The notes beneath the pieces were generated by a model. That model searched no databases. It was not told the origin of the DNA and saw only the letters and a list, made by a program, of their open reading frames with translations. From Linyphia triangularis (lineage: Eukaryota; Arthropoda; Arachnida; Araneae; Linyphiidae): a DNA stretch of 64,000 nucleotides. The stretch covers positions 50,110,487 to 50,174,486 of the forward strand of contig OZ021727.1 in assembly GCA_963978545.1 (NCBI GenBank), in the 5' to 3' direction. Below are positions 24,965 through 51,813 of this stretch, piece by piece. Numbering within the stretch: position 1 is the stretch's first letter; each line of letters starts with the position of its first letter. Made by a program: the position numbers and the translations under genes.

Positions 24965-25046
24965 GGCCAATTTTGGATTTACGACTGCCCATTTTTAGTT
25001 TACAACTGCCCAATTAGGCCACGACTGCCCTTTAGAATAGGCCCTG
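24965..25046. mobile_element. Lone right end of the GGGCAGTCGT hAT family
   Basis: Three spaced copies of the complement of GGGCAGTCGT lead into TTTAGAATAGGCCCTG, the inverted form of the end at 23262. The following CTGCTTAC does not match the duplication of the neighbouring copy (CTACAAAC, 5 of 8), so this is read as a separate or rearranged copy. Confidence 0.7.
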
Positions 25047-27459
25047 CTGCTTACAGCTATGTATACATAAAGTTAGTAATTTTAATCAATTTTTCAAAAA
25101 TAAACTATAGTAGGCGGTAATGGATGAATTGCAGAAATACTTCTTAACACAAACTGATAGCTTTTGTTTTCTTATGGTATTAACATTTAAAATCAAAATT
25201 TGAGCAAGAAAATGGTATAAAATAAGGTTCCAATGTAATCTGACTGACAGATAACAAGTGCTAAGTAGCAGACCTTTCTAGGGATGGATGCAGGAAGTAA
25301 AGTTTCTATATATCTAGCCTCTATGTTGTGTGAACACACAATTTGCTTAATATGTGGTCAGACGTCAATAATTTGGTGCAAGAACAGAAACTTGTATAAT
25401 TCATTCAAGTAATAACAAAATAAAGAAATTTACTCATTCTGGAAATATAAGTGAAATTTTTAAGGAAATTAGGGTGTTAAATCACCAAATCTGCTATTAG
25501 TATTAGTATAGTCTTTCCCTACTTCAATTTTCTAAATAACAAAACCATAAAATTAGAGAAATTGTTTCCAATAAAATTGCTACCCTATTGATGAAAACAA
25601 TATTTCAACCCTATCACAAAACTGATTTTATAAAAATAATTTTTGTTTTTATCTATGAAGGTCATGAATATTATTAAGAACCCAATGAGGGAAGAAACTG
25701 ATATTACTATTCCATTTGAAATGCACAACGTAACTGATTATGCCATTAGACTATTCACTTGCACTATTTAAAAAGAAATGTGATTTTCATAAATTTAAAG
25801 AGATGGTGAAAATTTCGTTTGAGTAAAAACATTTGAAATTTATTTGGCTGACAGAGTTTCAATAAATGTTTGACAGAATAGTTCATGAAATTTTCTCGAA
25901 AAAGACAACTTTCATATTACAAAAAATGTGAACCTACAGCTAGAGGATCAAAGAAGTAGTTCTTTTTAGAATAGTTTGTGAAGTAAGTAGATAGAAGCTG
26001 AAATATTAATTGTATTTTAATACTCATTAGAATATACAGTGTTTTTAAGTTGTATCCCCTGGCTAGAAGTTTTCAATTAACACACATTTTTAGTTTCTAC
26101 ACTATGTTAATGTAGCAAGAATCTTTTATTTCATATACAGTATCAACCATTCCAATTGGCAATTTCAAAATTTTAGATTTCTTTTTCTAAACCTTAGACC
26201 TACTTCAAATTTTATAATTACTTAATGTAAGGTTATTTGTAAGACGGATATAAAATATACAGTTTTGAGTAAATAATATCGCCATTTCTATGTTTCATTT
26301 TGCTCTTACGACACTGGTAAAAAAAAATTGTAAACGATTGGTTATCTGAACACTCCAATCTCTCTATTTTGGATAATCGATGCTCTTCTACTGTATATTT
26401 ATTATTCATATACTTGGTAAATTTTTTTTTGCCAAATTAAAACTTGTTTAAAAAAGCCAACGAATTGTTAGTGGTTTTGTTACCATATGCGGTCAACCTC
26501 TCAGTTATTAAATGTAGCCAAATCATACACATTTATAATCCAGACCAGTGTACCATAATCGAAACACATAGAAGCTGTATTTTAGGGATTGGAAAAGATC
26601 TAGATAATTGAGATTTTCGATAGGAGATGGTATGTTTAATGACAATACATTGGATTGGAGGTGCAGTTAATGAATCTAATTTATAATTATTAATTTTATA
26701 TAAGATTTGGAACATTTTACAAATTTATTTCTAATTACTTTTACTGCTTTCTAAACTGCTATTATTAACATTGGATCTTCAATAGAAAAAATAAAATTCG
26801 GCATATTGATAGCCTAGAAAGAATATCTTGCAAATTAATTTTGCACAATTACTCAGAAGAAGGGAAAAAAACGATTTGCCATATTGTATACTTAAGCACA
26901 CTTTGCAAGTATTTGCTTGAGTGTGATAAATTGTACACTTAGCTTCAATTTATATACTTTGCTTGATACAATACACTTTGCTTATGTGGCAGGTAGGAGG
27001 ATTTCTTTTCCACTGAATCCCATTTTCAGAAAAAAATTAATGCAAGTTTCTCATTTTAAACAACCAATACGCGATTAGTTACTTAATGCATGTTTCTTGG
27101 TATAATCTCGCTGACGTAGTGAATTTATTTTGTATTCGATTGTTCTTTGGTACTGAATATGTATACATACATCTTCATGGAGCATGGTTACAGTCAACTA
27201 TTGATATATTGTTCTAAAATGGCAGGATTTAAAAAAAAAAGTAATTTCTTCAATGACATACATGATAAGATTGATAAGTCTTCGATTTAAAAAAATATAG
27301 CGTTCCGATAGCACTATTTTTATCTGTAATGTCTGACAACTTGTCAAATGAACAGATAATATTTTAAGTAATTTGTGCTTTATCGAACTTAAAACCAGAT
27401 AGGTAACATGCTTGTTTTAATTATGGAGAAAAGAGAATTTTGGGTGTTGATAAAACATT
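25047..27459. other. Gene-free stretch
   Basis: AT-rich sequence; no exon, RNA gene or element end was recognised. Confidence 0.3.
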
Positions 27460-27759
27460 ACTTTTTTGAGTGGGAGAACAGTTAATGAAACTAAAGAAAT
27501 ATTATGGGGACTCTGTTCCAACATAGGGCATGGTTCCACAAGTGGTTTACGGAATTTTCTTGTGTCCATACTCGCAACAGATGCAGAGCATCCGATTGGG
27601 GTCCTACAGCTAAAAAATAGTAACCAAAATTCATATGTTAAAATACCACTGTGTAAAAGTATGTGAAATAGTTAAGAATGTAATCATCTCAAATGAGCTT
27701 CTTTCCCTTATTCATATTCTTCATTATATAAGAATGCAATCAATATCTTACATGAACAA

Positions 27760-28400
27760 GTGGGTATGAAAATGGGTACAACAATTACTGGCAGTTACAG
27801 GTGTAATCGGATGAACCATTTCAAAAAAGTGTTTGGACAAATTCAAGCGACTTTTTACAATGTTACATTGCAGAAAACGAAATTTACATACATTACTACA
27901 CACCAGAACTGTAAGAACACTCTAAACAGTGGGCCTACCGGCAAACATACTCCAAAGAAGGCAAAAACAATTCCATCCATTGAAAAGGTTATGGCAACAG
28001 ATTTCTGCTACTGAAAGGACATAATCTTCATCCACTATCTGGAAGGGGGTAAAACGATACCATATAGTACTACGGCAATATTAATGCAGAGTGGCCCCAT
28101 TTTTACAAGAAAAAGGTTCTATTTCATACTAACAATGCACCAACTCACACTTCCGCAATCGCTAAATTGATCAAATAACGCTGTGAAATGCTCCTTCGTC
28201 CACCCCATTCTCCCAACTGGGCTCGTGACTTTTTTCTCTTCTCAAATATGAAAAATGGCCTGGTGAACAGAGATTTTCTTCAAATTCTGAGATCATTAAT
28301 GCAGCAAATGCCACTTTTAAGGAATTTAAGAAATCTTATTTTATATATCTTAGTTAGAATATCGTTGGGAAAAGTAATAAAAAGAGATATCGAAAAATAA
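27760..28400 (+). pseudogene. mariner transposase remnant
   Basis: Two frames give successive blocks of a mariner-type transposase. The first (27880-28060) reads KKAKTIPSIEKVMATDF and, after a stop, IIFIHYLEGGKTI, matching the conserved KKA.TVPS..KVMAT.FWD...YL..G.TI region. The second (about 28085-28400) reads VLFHTNNAPTHTS, then PPHSPNWARDFFLFSNMKNG and a C-terminal tail. The second catalytic Asp region (normally HDNAxxH) has lost its Asp, and the SPD motif reads SPN. Stops and frameshifts make it dead. Its terminal repeats were not located. Confidence 0.8.
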
Positions 28401-30497
28401 AATACATTTTGGTAAGTGTGTATCTTTCATTCATTTCAAAATCTTTTTTCCTTTTGACCTTTCAAACAGCCCTTACAAGTTATCCCAAATAAAAGTATTG
28501 AAACACTAATTATTTTTTAAAGTTACATTAACAAATAAAAGTATATACTAATAAAGGACACTAGTTTGCAATTTTTTTTTATTTCTGTGGATGTTTGTAC
28601 TACAGTGTTGATATTTGCAGTTGCATCCCATTCAAACAATAACAATGCATTATAATAAAATTAATAACAACAAAACAGTGCTTAAAATGAAAAGTTTGTA
28701 AAAATTGTAGATGAATCAGGTACTTCTACAGAGGATTTTAAATGTTATGTGTGTGATGCATTTTTCCTAAGTATGATTTATGAAATGACTTAGTTGTGGA
28801 AGAAATGATCAATTGGAAAACATTACCTAGTGTAAGATGATATCAAAATGATTAAATATGATGTATCAAAAATGATTACATTTAGACTTTCAGTTACAAA
28901 GCACACATAAAAACATTTAAAATATTCAGGTACAATGTTTACATTACCTATTTTTATATACAATTCAATTTATGAAGCAACTCTGAAAACATTACCAGAT
29001 AATTAAAACAAAAGTAATAAACTTAAAGCACTTTAGGTGACTATGGAAGACAGAAAATCACTCAGTTACATTATGAGCCATCTCCACTTCGTTGCAATAC
29101 AATTGAATACATTAAGACCTTGTTCAATTAATCTCATAGAGAAAACATCAGAAAATTCCTAATATTAAAAAAACATCATTTTATGGTAAAAATTTATACC
29201 ATCATATAAAGAAAATATTCTTGCCTTTTGACTAAGTATTCTGAAATGAAAATTTTAATTAAGAACACTAAAATATAATTAAAAATGGCATGTTATATTT
29301 AATATGCAAAACTAGTTATAAAACAAGTTACATATCACATTCTAAGCTACACACTAATAAGAACATAGAAAAATAAATACTCATTGCAATATAAAATGGG
29401 TTGCATATGAACACAATACATTAAAAGCACAATTCCCCATAGGGTCTAAACACTCAAATATTTTCACACTGACCTACCAACCTTTGCTATAATATGGTAG
29501 GAAACATATGAAAACTTTTACACAAGTTTTATTCATATCTTACAAATATCCCACATTCGTAAGAAATTATATCAGCAATGACTAAATAGTCATTTGATAA
29601 CTAATGAATTGTATTTTAATGTTGGTTTGTAAATATTCATTTTAAAATGAAATTGAGACTAGTATTGCTTCAAAAATGAGAGTTCACATACAAGAACATT
29701 CATTTTATTGCTTCAGGCTGTGGGAAACAAATTAATAAAATTGAACTGCAAAAGGTTAGTATGCAAAAGGTTCAAAGTTTTTTGTAGTCTATAAAAAGGA
29801 GACTAGCTGACGATTCGTTTAGATTTCGTATGAAATGTTATAGATACAATTCTTCTTAATCTTGTTTCGAACATATGGATGTAAAGTGGAAAATGTGTAC
29901 TATTGTTATTAATTTTGCAAAGCAAAAGATTTATTTTGTTTTTTTATATAAATATTCCCTTTAGGAATTATTTTGCATTTAAATTTTGATTTAAAAAAAC
30001 TATAAAAAAAAATTCAACCTATTTATTGAAATTGCTTCATATTTAAAAATGGAATAATAACTTGCTTCAGTGCAATTTAATTATACAATTGTAAAATCCT
30101 TTATATTATTTTGATTTTGTTTATTTTTTAAGGACATGAAAACAAATCATAAATTGGTTACTGTAATTAAAAGATGCTAATAAGTTATTTACCTTTTTAT
30201 TTTCAATAAAGATAATCACACACTTAACTCTAGCTTATGTTAAGTTTTTCTATTTTATGATCAATAGTTTTGAAAATGCTAAAGCATAGCTTTTTTTCTT
30301 CATTTAGTTATTTTAACTTCTAGAAAAATCACATTGAAAAAAAAAAATTAGTTTTCATCAAAATTCAGTTTTAAAGGAACATTAAAAAAATTAAAGAAAG
30401 ATAACAAAAATCTGCTTCAAAAACAGCCCTGATAATGAAAAGAGAAGATACAAAATGGAATGACAAAAAGAGCAGGCACTTAAATAAGCTACTATAG
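28401..30497. other. Downstream of CDC7; 3' UTR plus intergenic
   Basis: The CDC7 3' untranslated region must begin at 30497 and run leftwards. AATAAA in minus orientation occurs in the 30.0-30.2 kb region (plus-strand TTTATT near 30197 and near 30018), but the true cleavage site cannot be chosen from sequence. No other gene was seen. Confidence 0.4.
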
Positions 30498-45579
<15,082 letters not shown>

Positions 45580-45675
45580 CTAGAAATTAAAAATGATTAA
45601 TTTTTTACAAAATAATAAAATAGTCCTATTCATTATTTACTTCAACACACACTCTAACTTCTAAAACAATACATT

Positions 45676-45857
45676 TGTTGTGACGCCTGATCACTGTAAA
45701 TTAATGGCGCTGCGGTCGCTTGAGGAGCGAACGTATTTGTGAAGTATTAAGTAATAAAAGAGAGATGAAGTTACAGTCCACTCGTCTAGTGCTTTATTTT
45801 AGCTATGTTCAAAAAAGAAAGAGATAATTTAATTAGAGCTATCGATGGCCCAAAACA
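45676..45857 (+). repeat. BEL/Pao 5' LTR
   Basis: It begins TGTTGTGACGCCTGATCACT and ends GATGGCCCAAAACA. At 182 bp it is short for this superfamily. An AATAAA polyadenylation signal lies at 45753-45758. It is followed at 45858 by TTGGCCGTCGACCCGAG, whose TGG start fits a primer-binding site; the tRNA was not assigned. Confidence 0.97.
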
Positions 45858-46226
45858 TTGGCCGTCGACCCGAGGAGATTCAGTTGTGAACCATGAAGGT
45901 TGAAATGTGTTAAAATATGAGAACTGTGAAAATTTGAGAACTGTGTTTTCGCGTGTGTTGTAGAAGCTTTGTGCAAATGAGCTTCGTATGACTACTAATG
46001 ACGATTACCGTTGTGTGTGCCTGGTCTCGTTAGCAGTCCTAGCGTGAGGTAAGATCAATATGGTCTTCCTAAATTTAAAAACTAATTAATTTCGCGTGGA
46101 AGTTAACTTTGTTTTTTAAGAGAGCATAACTTTGTTTTATGAAGTACATTATTTGTTTGAGTATAAAGTAATAATTGTGTTAATATTGTTTATTGAGAGT
46201 GTATTATTTCCGATTTTTAAATAAAA
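45858..46226 (+). promoter_or_regulatory. BEL/Pao leader with primer-binding site
   Basis: This is a 369-base untranslated leader. It opens with the primer-binding-site candidate TGGCCGTCGACCCGAG (45859-45874). A GAGGTAAGATC donor-like site lies near 46045, which could serve a spliced RNA, but no acceptor was assigned. The first ATG of the long frame follows directly. Confidence 0.6.
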
Positions 46227-49200
46227 ATGTCAGGAATTACAAGATTGAATAAAGAGGAATTAAAATTCGTCGCGGAGGAGATAGGTTTATTAGTACCAGA
46301 AGGTGCTAAAAAGATTGATTTAAAACTTCTAATTGAGGAGAGTGAGGTATATAAAAAAGATATTGAATTTGTACAAACCATTATTGATGAAGTGCTCGAG
46401 GAAAAGAAAAACCTTAAGTCCGCTCATGAGAATCAAATTGCATTAGAAAAAATTAAGTTGCAACGAGAAGAAATTATAAGAGAAAGGATTAAATCAGAAT
46501 TAGAATTAGTGCAGTTAAAAGCTAACCGAGAAAATAGCGTAAATTCAGTAGAATACGAACGTAAAACAGAGACTTTTGAGTCAATTGATAGTTTAATAAA
46601 AAGCGTCAGAATATTAACAATCAAAGTGCCGAGTAAATCGGAAGGATGGGGTTTCTTTTTTACTTCGTTAGAAAGAGCGTATATTACTAAAAGTGTGCCT
46701 GAGAAGTATAAAGCTGAGATTCTGATGAATTTATTAGGGGAAAGAGCTTCTAATATTTTAACCTATATTACTGAGAAAGATTTAAACAATTATGAGGAAA
46801 TTAAATCAATTGTTTTGAGAGAGTACGAACCGACACCCCAAATTGTTCTAGAAAATTTTAAAAGTGCTTCAAGAGAAAATGAAACACATATGCAGTTCGT
46901 TTCGCGATTAACGACGAGTTTTGATTACTATTTGAAATTGAGAGGTGTGTCGGAATTCGAGACCTTAAAACAACTGATTGTGTCCGATAAATTGTTTCAG
47001 ACGTTAGACAATCAAACAGCAGCTCATATTAATATAAGACAAGCCGATAACTGGTTTAAACCGTTAGAATTAGCAAAAGAGTGCGATTTATATTTTACTT
47101 CAAGAGGTAAAAGCATGAGCGAACCGAGAAAGGAGCAGAAAATTTACAACAATAAATTTAAAACCGCTTCGAAAGTGTTTTTCAATGAGGTAAAGAATAA
47201 AAATTGTGAGTTATGTTTAAATAATGAAAATCACCCATTATACGCGTGTCCTCAATTTAGAAAATTATCGGTAAACGAACGAGTTCAAATTGTAAAGAAT
47301 AAAAATGCCTGTTTTAAGTGTCTGTCATACAATTGCAGTGTTAAAAAATGCGGGTATAAAAATTGCTTCTGTGGAAAAAATCATCATAGATTAATTCACT
47401 ATGCTCCCAATGAGAACAGAAATGTTGAGTCTAGGAATGAGGCGACAGACCACGGGAATGATATACAAACGGCTGCAAAAAGCAATGAATATGTCCCTTT
47501 TTTCCCCCCCACGGGGCCTCAAACTATGCCATTTGTAGCTTGCGCCAGCTTGGTAGAAAATAAAAAGAGTATAATCTTGTCTACTACAGAATGCTTGATA
47601 AAAGATAGATTCTCGTGTTATCAAAAAGTGAGATGTTTATTAGACGTTGGGTCTCAAGTATGCCTAATGAGTAGAGAATGTGCACAGAGACTACAACTTA
47701 AGAGTGAAAAGATAAATCAATCTATTTCGTGTTTAAATAGTGCCTCTTTAATCGTAAATCGTAAAATTGTGGCAACTCTTGCGAACAAAAATAAGAGTTA
47801 CGAAAGAGATATTACGATGCTGGTAGTAAAAAAAATAGCGGATTTAATTCCGAATCAAATGATCGATGCATGTGTTAGGATTCCCGATTCAGTTAAATTG
47901 GCCGATCCTAAATTTAATATTCCGGGCAAAATTGATGTATTAATTGGAGCGGAATATTTTTATGAGATATTAAAACCTGGAAAATTAAATGTTAAAAATA
48001 CGAGCTTGATATTACAGGGTTCTGTATTTGGCTACATTGTAGGGGGTAGTATACCAATTTCCGATATAGTAAGACCTAATTATTGCGGTTTGATATGTGA
48101 AACAGAAGATCTAAATTCGAACTTAAAGAAATTTTGGGAGATTGAGGAGGTAGTAAATGAATTGCCTAAAAATAAGGAAAATTTAATTTGTGAAGAGCAT
48201 TATGCGCGAACTCATGTTAGAGATAAAACGGGAAGATACGTTGTGTCCATGCCCTTTAAAGAGCATTGGTCATGTCTAGGAAATTCTAAAGACATTGCTC
48301 TAATGAGATTAGAATCGCTATGGACTCGCTTGTCAAGAGACCAGGAATACTTAATTTTATATCGTGAATTCCTTAAAGAATATGAGGAATTAGGACATAT
48401 GAGTGAGATAAAAAATAGTATAGAGCCAGACATCACCTATTATATGCCTCATCATGGTATTTATAGGCCTCAAAAGAGTACTACAAAACTGCGTACTGTG
48501 TTTAATGCTTCAACAATAACAACTAGTGGGAAATCATTAAATTCCATTCAATACAACGGTGGGGTAATACAAGATGACTTGTTCTCCCTATTAGTAAGAT
48601 TTCGTAAACATGTCTTTGCTTTCACTGCAGACATCCGTAAAATGTACCAAATGATAAACATAGAGGAGAATCAAAGAAATCTTCAGAGAATACTGTGGAA
48701 GGAAGACATTAATGGTCCAGTTAAGGTATACCAGCTAAATACTGTAACGTATGGTACGGTTAGTGCGCCGTATCTGGCAATGCGAACTTTAAAGCAAATT
48801 TCCATTGACGAGGAGAAAAACTTTCCCATTGCGGCATCGGTTCTCTGCAAAGATCTATATATGGACGATGTTTTAAGTGGATCGAGCACACTGGAGAATG
48901 CAAAGGCCTTGCAACATGAACTTATTGACATTCTCAAAACGGCTCAGATGTCGTTACATAAGTGGTGTGGGAGTACTTCTGAGCTTATCCCTACCTCTGA
49001 AAAAGAGTACGAGTTTGCTTCTACGGAGGAAATAAAAACTTTAGGTATCGTCTGGAGGGCTAAAGTTGACTGTTTTACATTCAAAGTAGAAGTGGACAAA
49101 AATGCTCACCCTACAAAAAGATCGGTATTATCCATTATTGCCAGACTGTTTGACCCACTCGGGTTACTTGGTCCGGTGATAACAAAAGCCAAGATTTTTA

Positions 49201-51419
49201 TGCAGCAGTTGTGGCTGCTTAAAATTGGCTGGAGTGAGAGGCTTCCTCTGAAAGAAGCAAGTGAGTGGCAAGACTTTGTGCGGTCTTTAGTAATTTTAAA
49301 TCAAATCAACATTGGGAGGTGCATAGTGATTCCCAACGCTGAAGTAATTGAGATGCATGGATTTAGTGATGCTTCCGAAAAAGCATATGGCGCGGCGATC
49401 TACGCCAGATCTATCACTACAGATGGAGAGGTGAAAGTGAGGCTTATCACCAGTAAATCTCGAGTGTCGCCCATCAAGCTTGTAACCATCCCTGGGCTGG
49501 AATTATGTAGTGCCGTCTTACTCGCAAAGTTAATGCATAAAGTACAAAAGGCATTACAAATGAGAATGACGTCCGTCTTCTACTGGACTGACTCTACAAT
49601 AGTTCTATCGTGGTTGAAAAAGGAGTCTAGAGATTTGAAGACATTCGTGGCTAACAGAGTAGTGGTTATTCAAGAGTTAACAGATATTAATCAGTGGCAT
49701 CATGTTCCTTCGGAACAGAATCCTGCTGACATCATTTCAAGAGGTCTGGATCCAGAGAAAATTCCCCAAAGTGATCTATGGTGGTTTGGTCCAACATTTC
49801 TGCAAGACAGTGCAATGAAGTTCCCTGGTGCTTGCAATGAAGTTTACAATTGTGAGTTATACCAAAAAGAGTTGAAAGATAATCGAGGGGAATCAGCTTG
49901 TCTCTTAGTGCAAAATATAGAGATACTTCCCATCATTAATAAGTGTTCTTCGTTCACAAAATTACAAAGAATTATAGCATGGTGTGTGCGTTTCAAGGAA
50001 AATACCAAAAATCCACTGGAGACAACCACTGGTAGTTTAAATGCATCTGAATTGTCTGCATCTTTGATGTGCTTAGTAAAAAATGTGCAATTAGTGTATT
50101 TTGCTAAAGAAATTCAGTGTATTGAAAGGGGTCAACAGTTACCCAATTCAAGTAACTTATTAAATTTATCACCCTTTTTAGATGAAAAAAACATACTTCG
50201 GGTTGGAGGACGATTGAGGCACTCCAACTTACCTGCAGAACAGAAACATCATATGTTAATCCCTAACAATAATCAATTTTGTGATTTGATAATTAATCAT
50301 TTTCATGTTTTTTATTTTCACACAGGAACTGAAGCAACTTTGGCCAACATTCGTACTCAATTTTGGATTATTAATGGCAGATCAAATGTAAAAAGAGTTA
50401 TTAAGAAATGTTTAATATGTTTTAAAGCAAATGCTAAGGGTAAAAATCAAATAATGGCAGATTTGCCTAGTGCTAGAGTTAACATTTCGAGAGTATTCAC
50501 CAAAGTTGGACTGGATTTTTGTGGGCCTTTTAAATTGAAATTAGTTCCAGGTAGAGTTAAGAGTGTATATAAATGTTATATTTGTATTTTTGTGTGTTTT
50601 GTTGTTAAAGCTGTACACTTAGAAATTGTAAATAATTTAAGTACTGAGGCTTTTATAGGTGCATTGAAAAGATTTATATCTCGAAGAAATAGACCGACTG
50701 ATATATTTAGTGACAACGGAACTAACTTTGTAGGTGCCAACAATGAGTTTCGTAAAATTTTAAAAGGTCTGTTTAATAATGAAGGTACGGAAAAATTTGA
50801 GGATTTTCTTGCTTCTAATGGTATTAAATGGCATTTTAATCCTCCTGCCACACCTCACTTCGGAGGGCTGTGGGAGGCGGGGGTGAAGTCATTAAAAAGA
50901 CACCTTCAAAGGGTTGTGGGAAGTACCATTCTCACTCATGAGGAACTTCATACACTTGTGACGCAAGTGGAAGCTGTATTGAATTCCCGTCCCCTTTGTC
51001 CTCTTTCAGAAGATCCCAATGACGAGTTGGTGTTAACCCCAGCCCATTTCTTGGTTGGTTCGACTTTAACATCCTTGCCTGAACCAGATTTTATCGAGGT
51101 TCCGATGAATCGGCTCAGTAGGTGGCAATTAGTTCAAAAATGTACTCAGACATTTTGGAGAAAATGGTCTTCAGACTATTTAAATCGCCTGCAAGCAAGA
51201 CCTAAATGGTTTAAAGGGAAAAAGGAGTTTAAAGAAAATGAAATAGTTTTGGTAAAAGGTGATGATAATTTAAAGCAACTAAATTGGAATCTTGCCAAAG
51301 TAATTAAGGTTCATCCTGGGAAGGACAATATAACTAGAGTAGTTACATTGAAAACGAGTAAAGGTATTTTTCAACGACCTGTTAATAAAAGTGTAAAATT
51401 GCCTTTTGATTCTAATTAA
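46227..51419 (+). CDS. BEL/Pao Gag-Pol polyprotein, 1,730 aa
   Basis: One continuous frame from ATG to TAA. The domains are in the usual BEL/Pao order. Coiled-coil Gag region with DUF1759-type core at about 1-300. Cys-rich knuckles at about 326-385 (CELC, CFKCL). Aspartic protease near 471 (LLDVGSQ). Reverse transcriptase at about 740-960 with YMDD near 877. RNase H from about 1040 (GFSDAS, then TDST and ADIISRG). Zinc-binding H2C2 domain at about 1345-1405. Integrase core with Asp near 1430 (GLDFCGPF), Asp near 1495 (SDNGTNF) and Glu near 1549 (GGLWEAG). DUF5641-type tail at about 1640-1728. Every catalytic motif except the protease one looks canonical. There Val stands where Ser or Thr is usual after the Asp. 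No stop or frameshift is seen, so the element could be autonomous. Confidence 0.97.
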   Translation: MSGITRLNKEELKFVAEEIGLLVPEGAKKIDLKLLIEESEVYKKDIEFVQTIIDEVLEEKKNLKSAHENQIALEKIKLQREEIIRERIKSELELVQLKANRENSVNSVEYERKTETFESIDSLIKSVRILTIKVPSKSEGWGFFFTSLERAYITKSVPEKYKAEILMNLLGERASNILTYITEKDLNNYEEIKSIVLREYEPTPQIVLENFKSASRENETHMQFVSRLTTSFDYYLKLRGVSEFETLKQLIVSDKLFQTLDNQTAAHINIRQADNWFKPLELAKECDLYFTSRGKSMSEPRKEQKIYNNKFKTASKVFFNEVKNKNCELCLNNENHPLYACPQFRKLSVNERVQIVKNKNACFKCLSYNCSVKKCGYKNCFCGKNHHRLIHYAPNENRNVESRNEATDHGNDIQTAAKSNEYVPFFPPTGPQTMPFVACASLVENKKSIILSTTECLIKDRFSCYQKVRCLLDVGSQVCLMSRECAQRLQLKSEKINQSISCLNSASLIVNRKIVATLANKNKSYERDITMLVVKKIADLIPNQMIDACVRIPDSVKLADPKFNIPGKIDVLIGAEYFYEILKPGKLNVKNTSLILQGSVFGYIVGGSIPISDIVRPNYCGLICETEDLNSNLKKFWEIEEVVNELPKNKENLICEEHYARTHVRDKTGRYVVSMPFKEHWSCLGNSKDIALMRLESLWTRLSRDQEYLILYREFLKEYEELGHMSEIKNSIEPDITYYMPHHGIYRPQKSTTKLRTVFNASTITTSGKSLNSIQYNGGVIQDDLFSLLVRFRKHVFAFTADIRKMYQMINIEENQRNLQRILWKEDINGPVKVYQLNTVTYGTVSAPYLAMRTLKQISIDEEKNFPIAASVLCKDLYMDDVLSGSSTLENAKALQHELIDILKTAQMSLHKWCGSTSELIPTSEKEYEFASTEEIKTLGIVWRAKVDCFTFKVEVDKNAHPTKRSVLSIIARLFDPLGLLGPVITKAKIFMQQLWLLKIGWSERLPLKEASEWQDFVRSLVILNQINIGRCIVIPNAEVIEMHGFSDASEKAYGAAIYARSITTDGEVKVRLITSKSRVSPIKLVTIPGLELCSAVLLAKLMHKVQKALQMRMTSVFYWTDSTIVLSWLKKESRDLKTFVANRVVVIQELTDINQWHHVPSEQNPADIISRGLDPEKIPQSDLWWFGPTFLQDSAMKFPGACNEVYNCELYQKELKDNRGESACLLVQNIEILPIINKCSSFTKLQRIIAWCVRFKENTKNPLETTTGSLNASELSASLMCLVKNVQLVYFAKEIQCIERGQQLPNSSNLLNLSPFLDEKNILRVGGRLRHSNLPAEQKHHMLIPNNNQFCDLIINHFHVFYFHTGTEATLANIRTQFWIINGRSNVKRVIKKCLICFKANAKGKNQIMADLPSARVNISRVFTKVGLDFCGPFKLKLVPGRVKSVYKCYICIFVCFVVKAVHLEIVNNLSTEAFIGALKRFISRRNRPTDIFSDNGTNFVGANNEFRKILKGLFNNEGTEKFEDFLASNGIKWHFNPPATPHFGGLWEAGVKSLKRHLQRVVGSTILTHEELHTLVTQVEAVLNSRPLCPLSEDPNDELVLTPAHFLVGSTLTSLPEPDFIEVPMNRLSRWQLVQKCTQTFWRKWSSDYLNRLQARPKWFKGKKEFKENEIVLVKGDDNLKQLNWNLAKVIKVHPGKDNITRVVTLKTSKGIFQRPVNKSVKLPFDSN

Positions 51420-51626
51420 TTTGGTGTTTATTTACATATTTGAACATTAACTTACTTGTATTACTTGAAATTTTTAAGGTGTTCTTGTGAATGTTAATTG
51501 AATACAATATTGTTATTTCATTGTGTATTATATATTCCAGTATGATGTAAGGAGTGATAAGAGATATTTGTGATTTGTTATGAATATATATTGAAAATTT
51601 TGAAAAATGTGTCAAGGCGGGCGGTA

Positions 51627-51808
51627 TGTTGTGACGCCTGATCACTGTAAATTAATGGCGCTGCGGTCGCTTGAGGAGCGAACGTATTTGTGAAGTATTA
51701 AGTAATAAAAGAGAGATGAAGTTACAGTCCACTCGTCTAGTGCTTTATTTTAGCTATGTTCAAAAAAGAAAGAGATAATTTAATTAGAGCTATCGATGGC
51801 CCAAAACA
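51627..51808 (+). repeat. BEL/Pao 3' LTR
   Basis: It matches the 5' LTR base for base in my comparison. The host sequence resumes with the ACATT duplication and then GATTT. Confidence 0.97.
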
Positions 51809-51813
51809 ACATT

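Larger units (their letters stand above)
45676..51808 (+). mobile_element. Intact BEL/Pao LTR retrotransposon
   Basis: It has two 182-bp LTRs (45676-45857 and 51627-51808) with TG...CA ends that I could not tell apart by eye. A perfect ACATT duplication flanks it at 45671-45675 and 51809-51813. A single uninterrupted Gag-Pol frame lies inside. Total length is 6,133 bp. It lies in the first visible CDC7 intron, antisense to the gene. Identical LTRs mean very recent insertion, so it may be polymorphic and still active. A purine-rich AAGGCGGGCGG precedes the 3' LTR and would serve as polypurine tract. Confidence 0.97.

Noticed and set aside
46433..50851. Minus-strand open frames inside the BEL/Pao polyprotein
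   Set aside because: They are antisense shadows of the long plus-strand frame and show no motif of their own.
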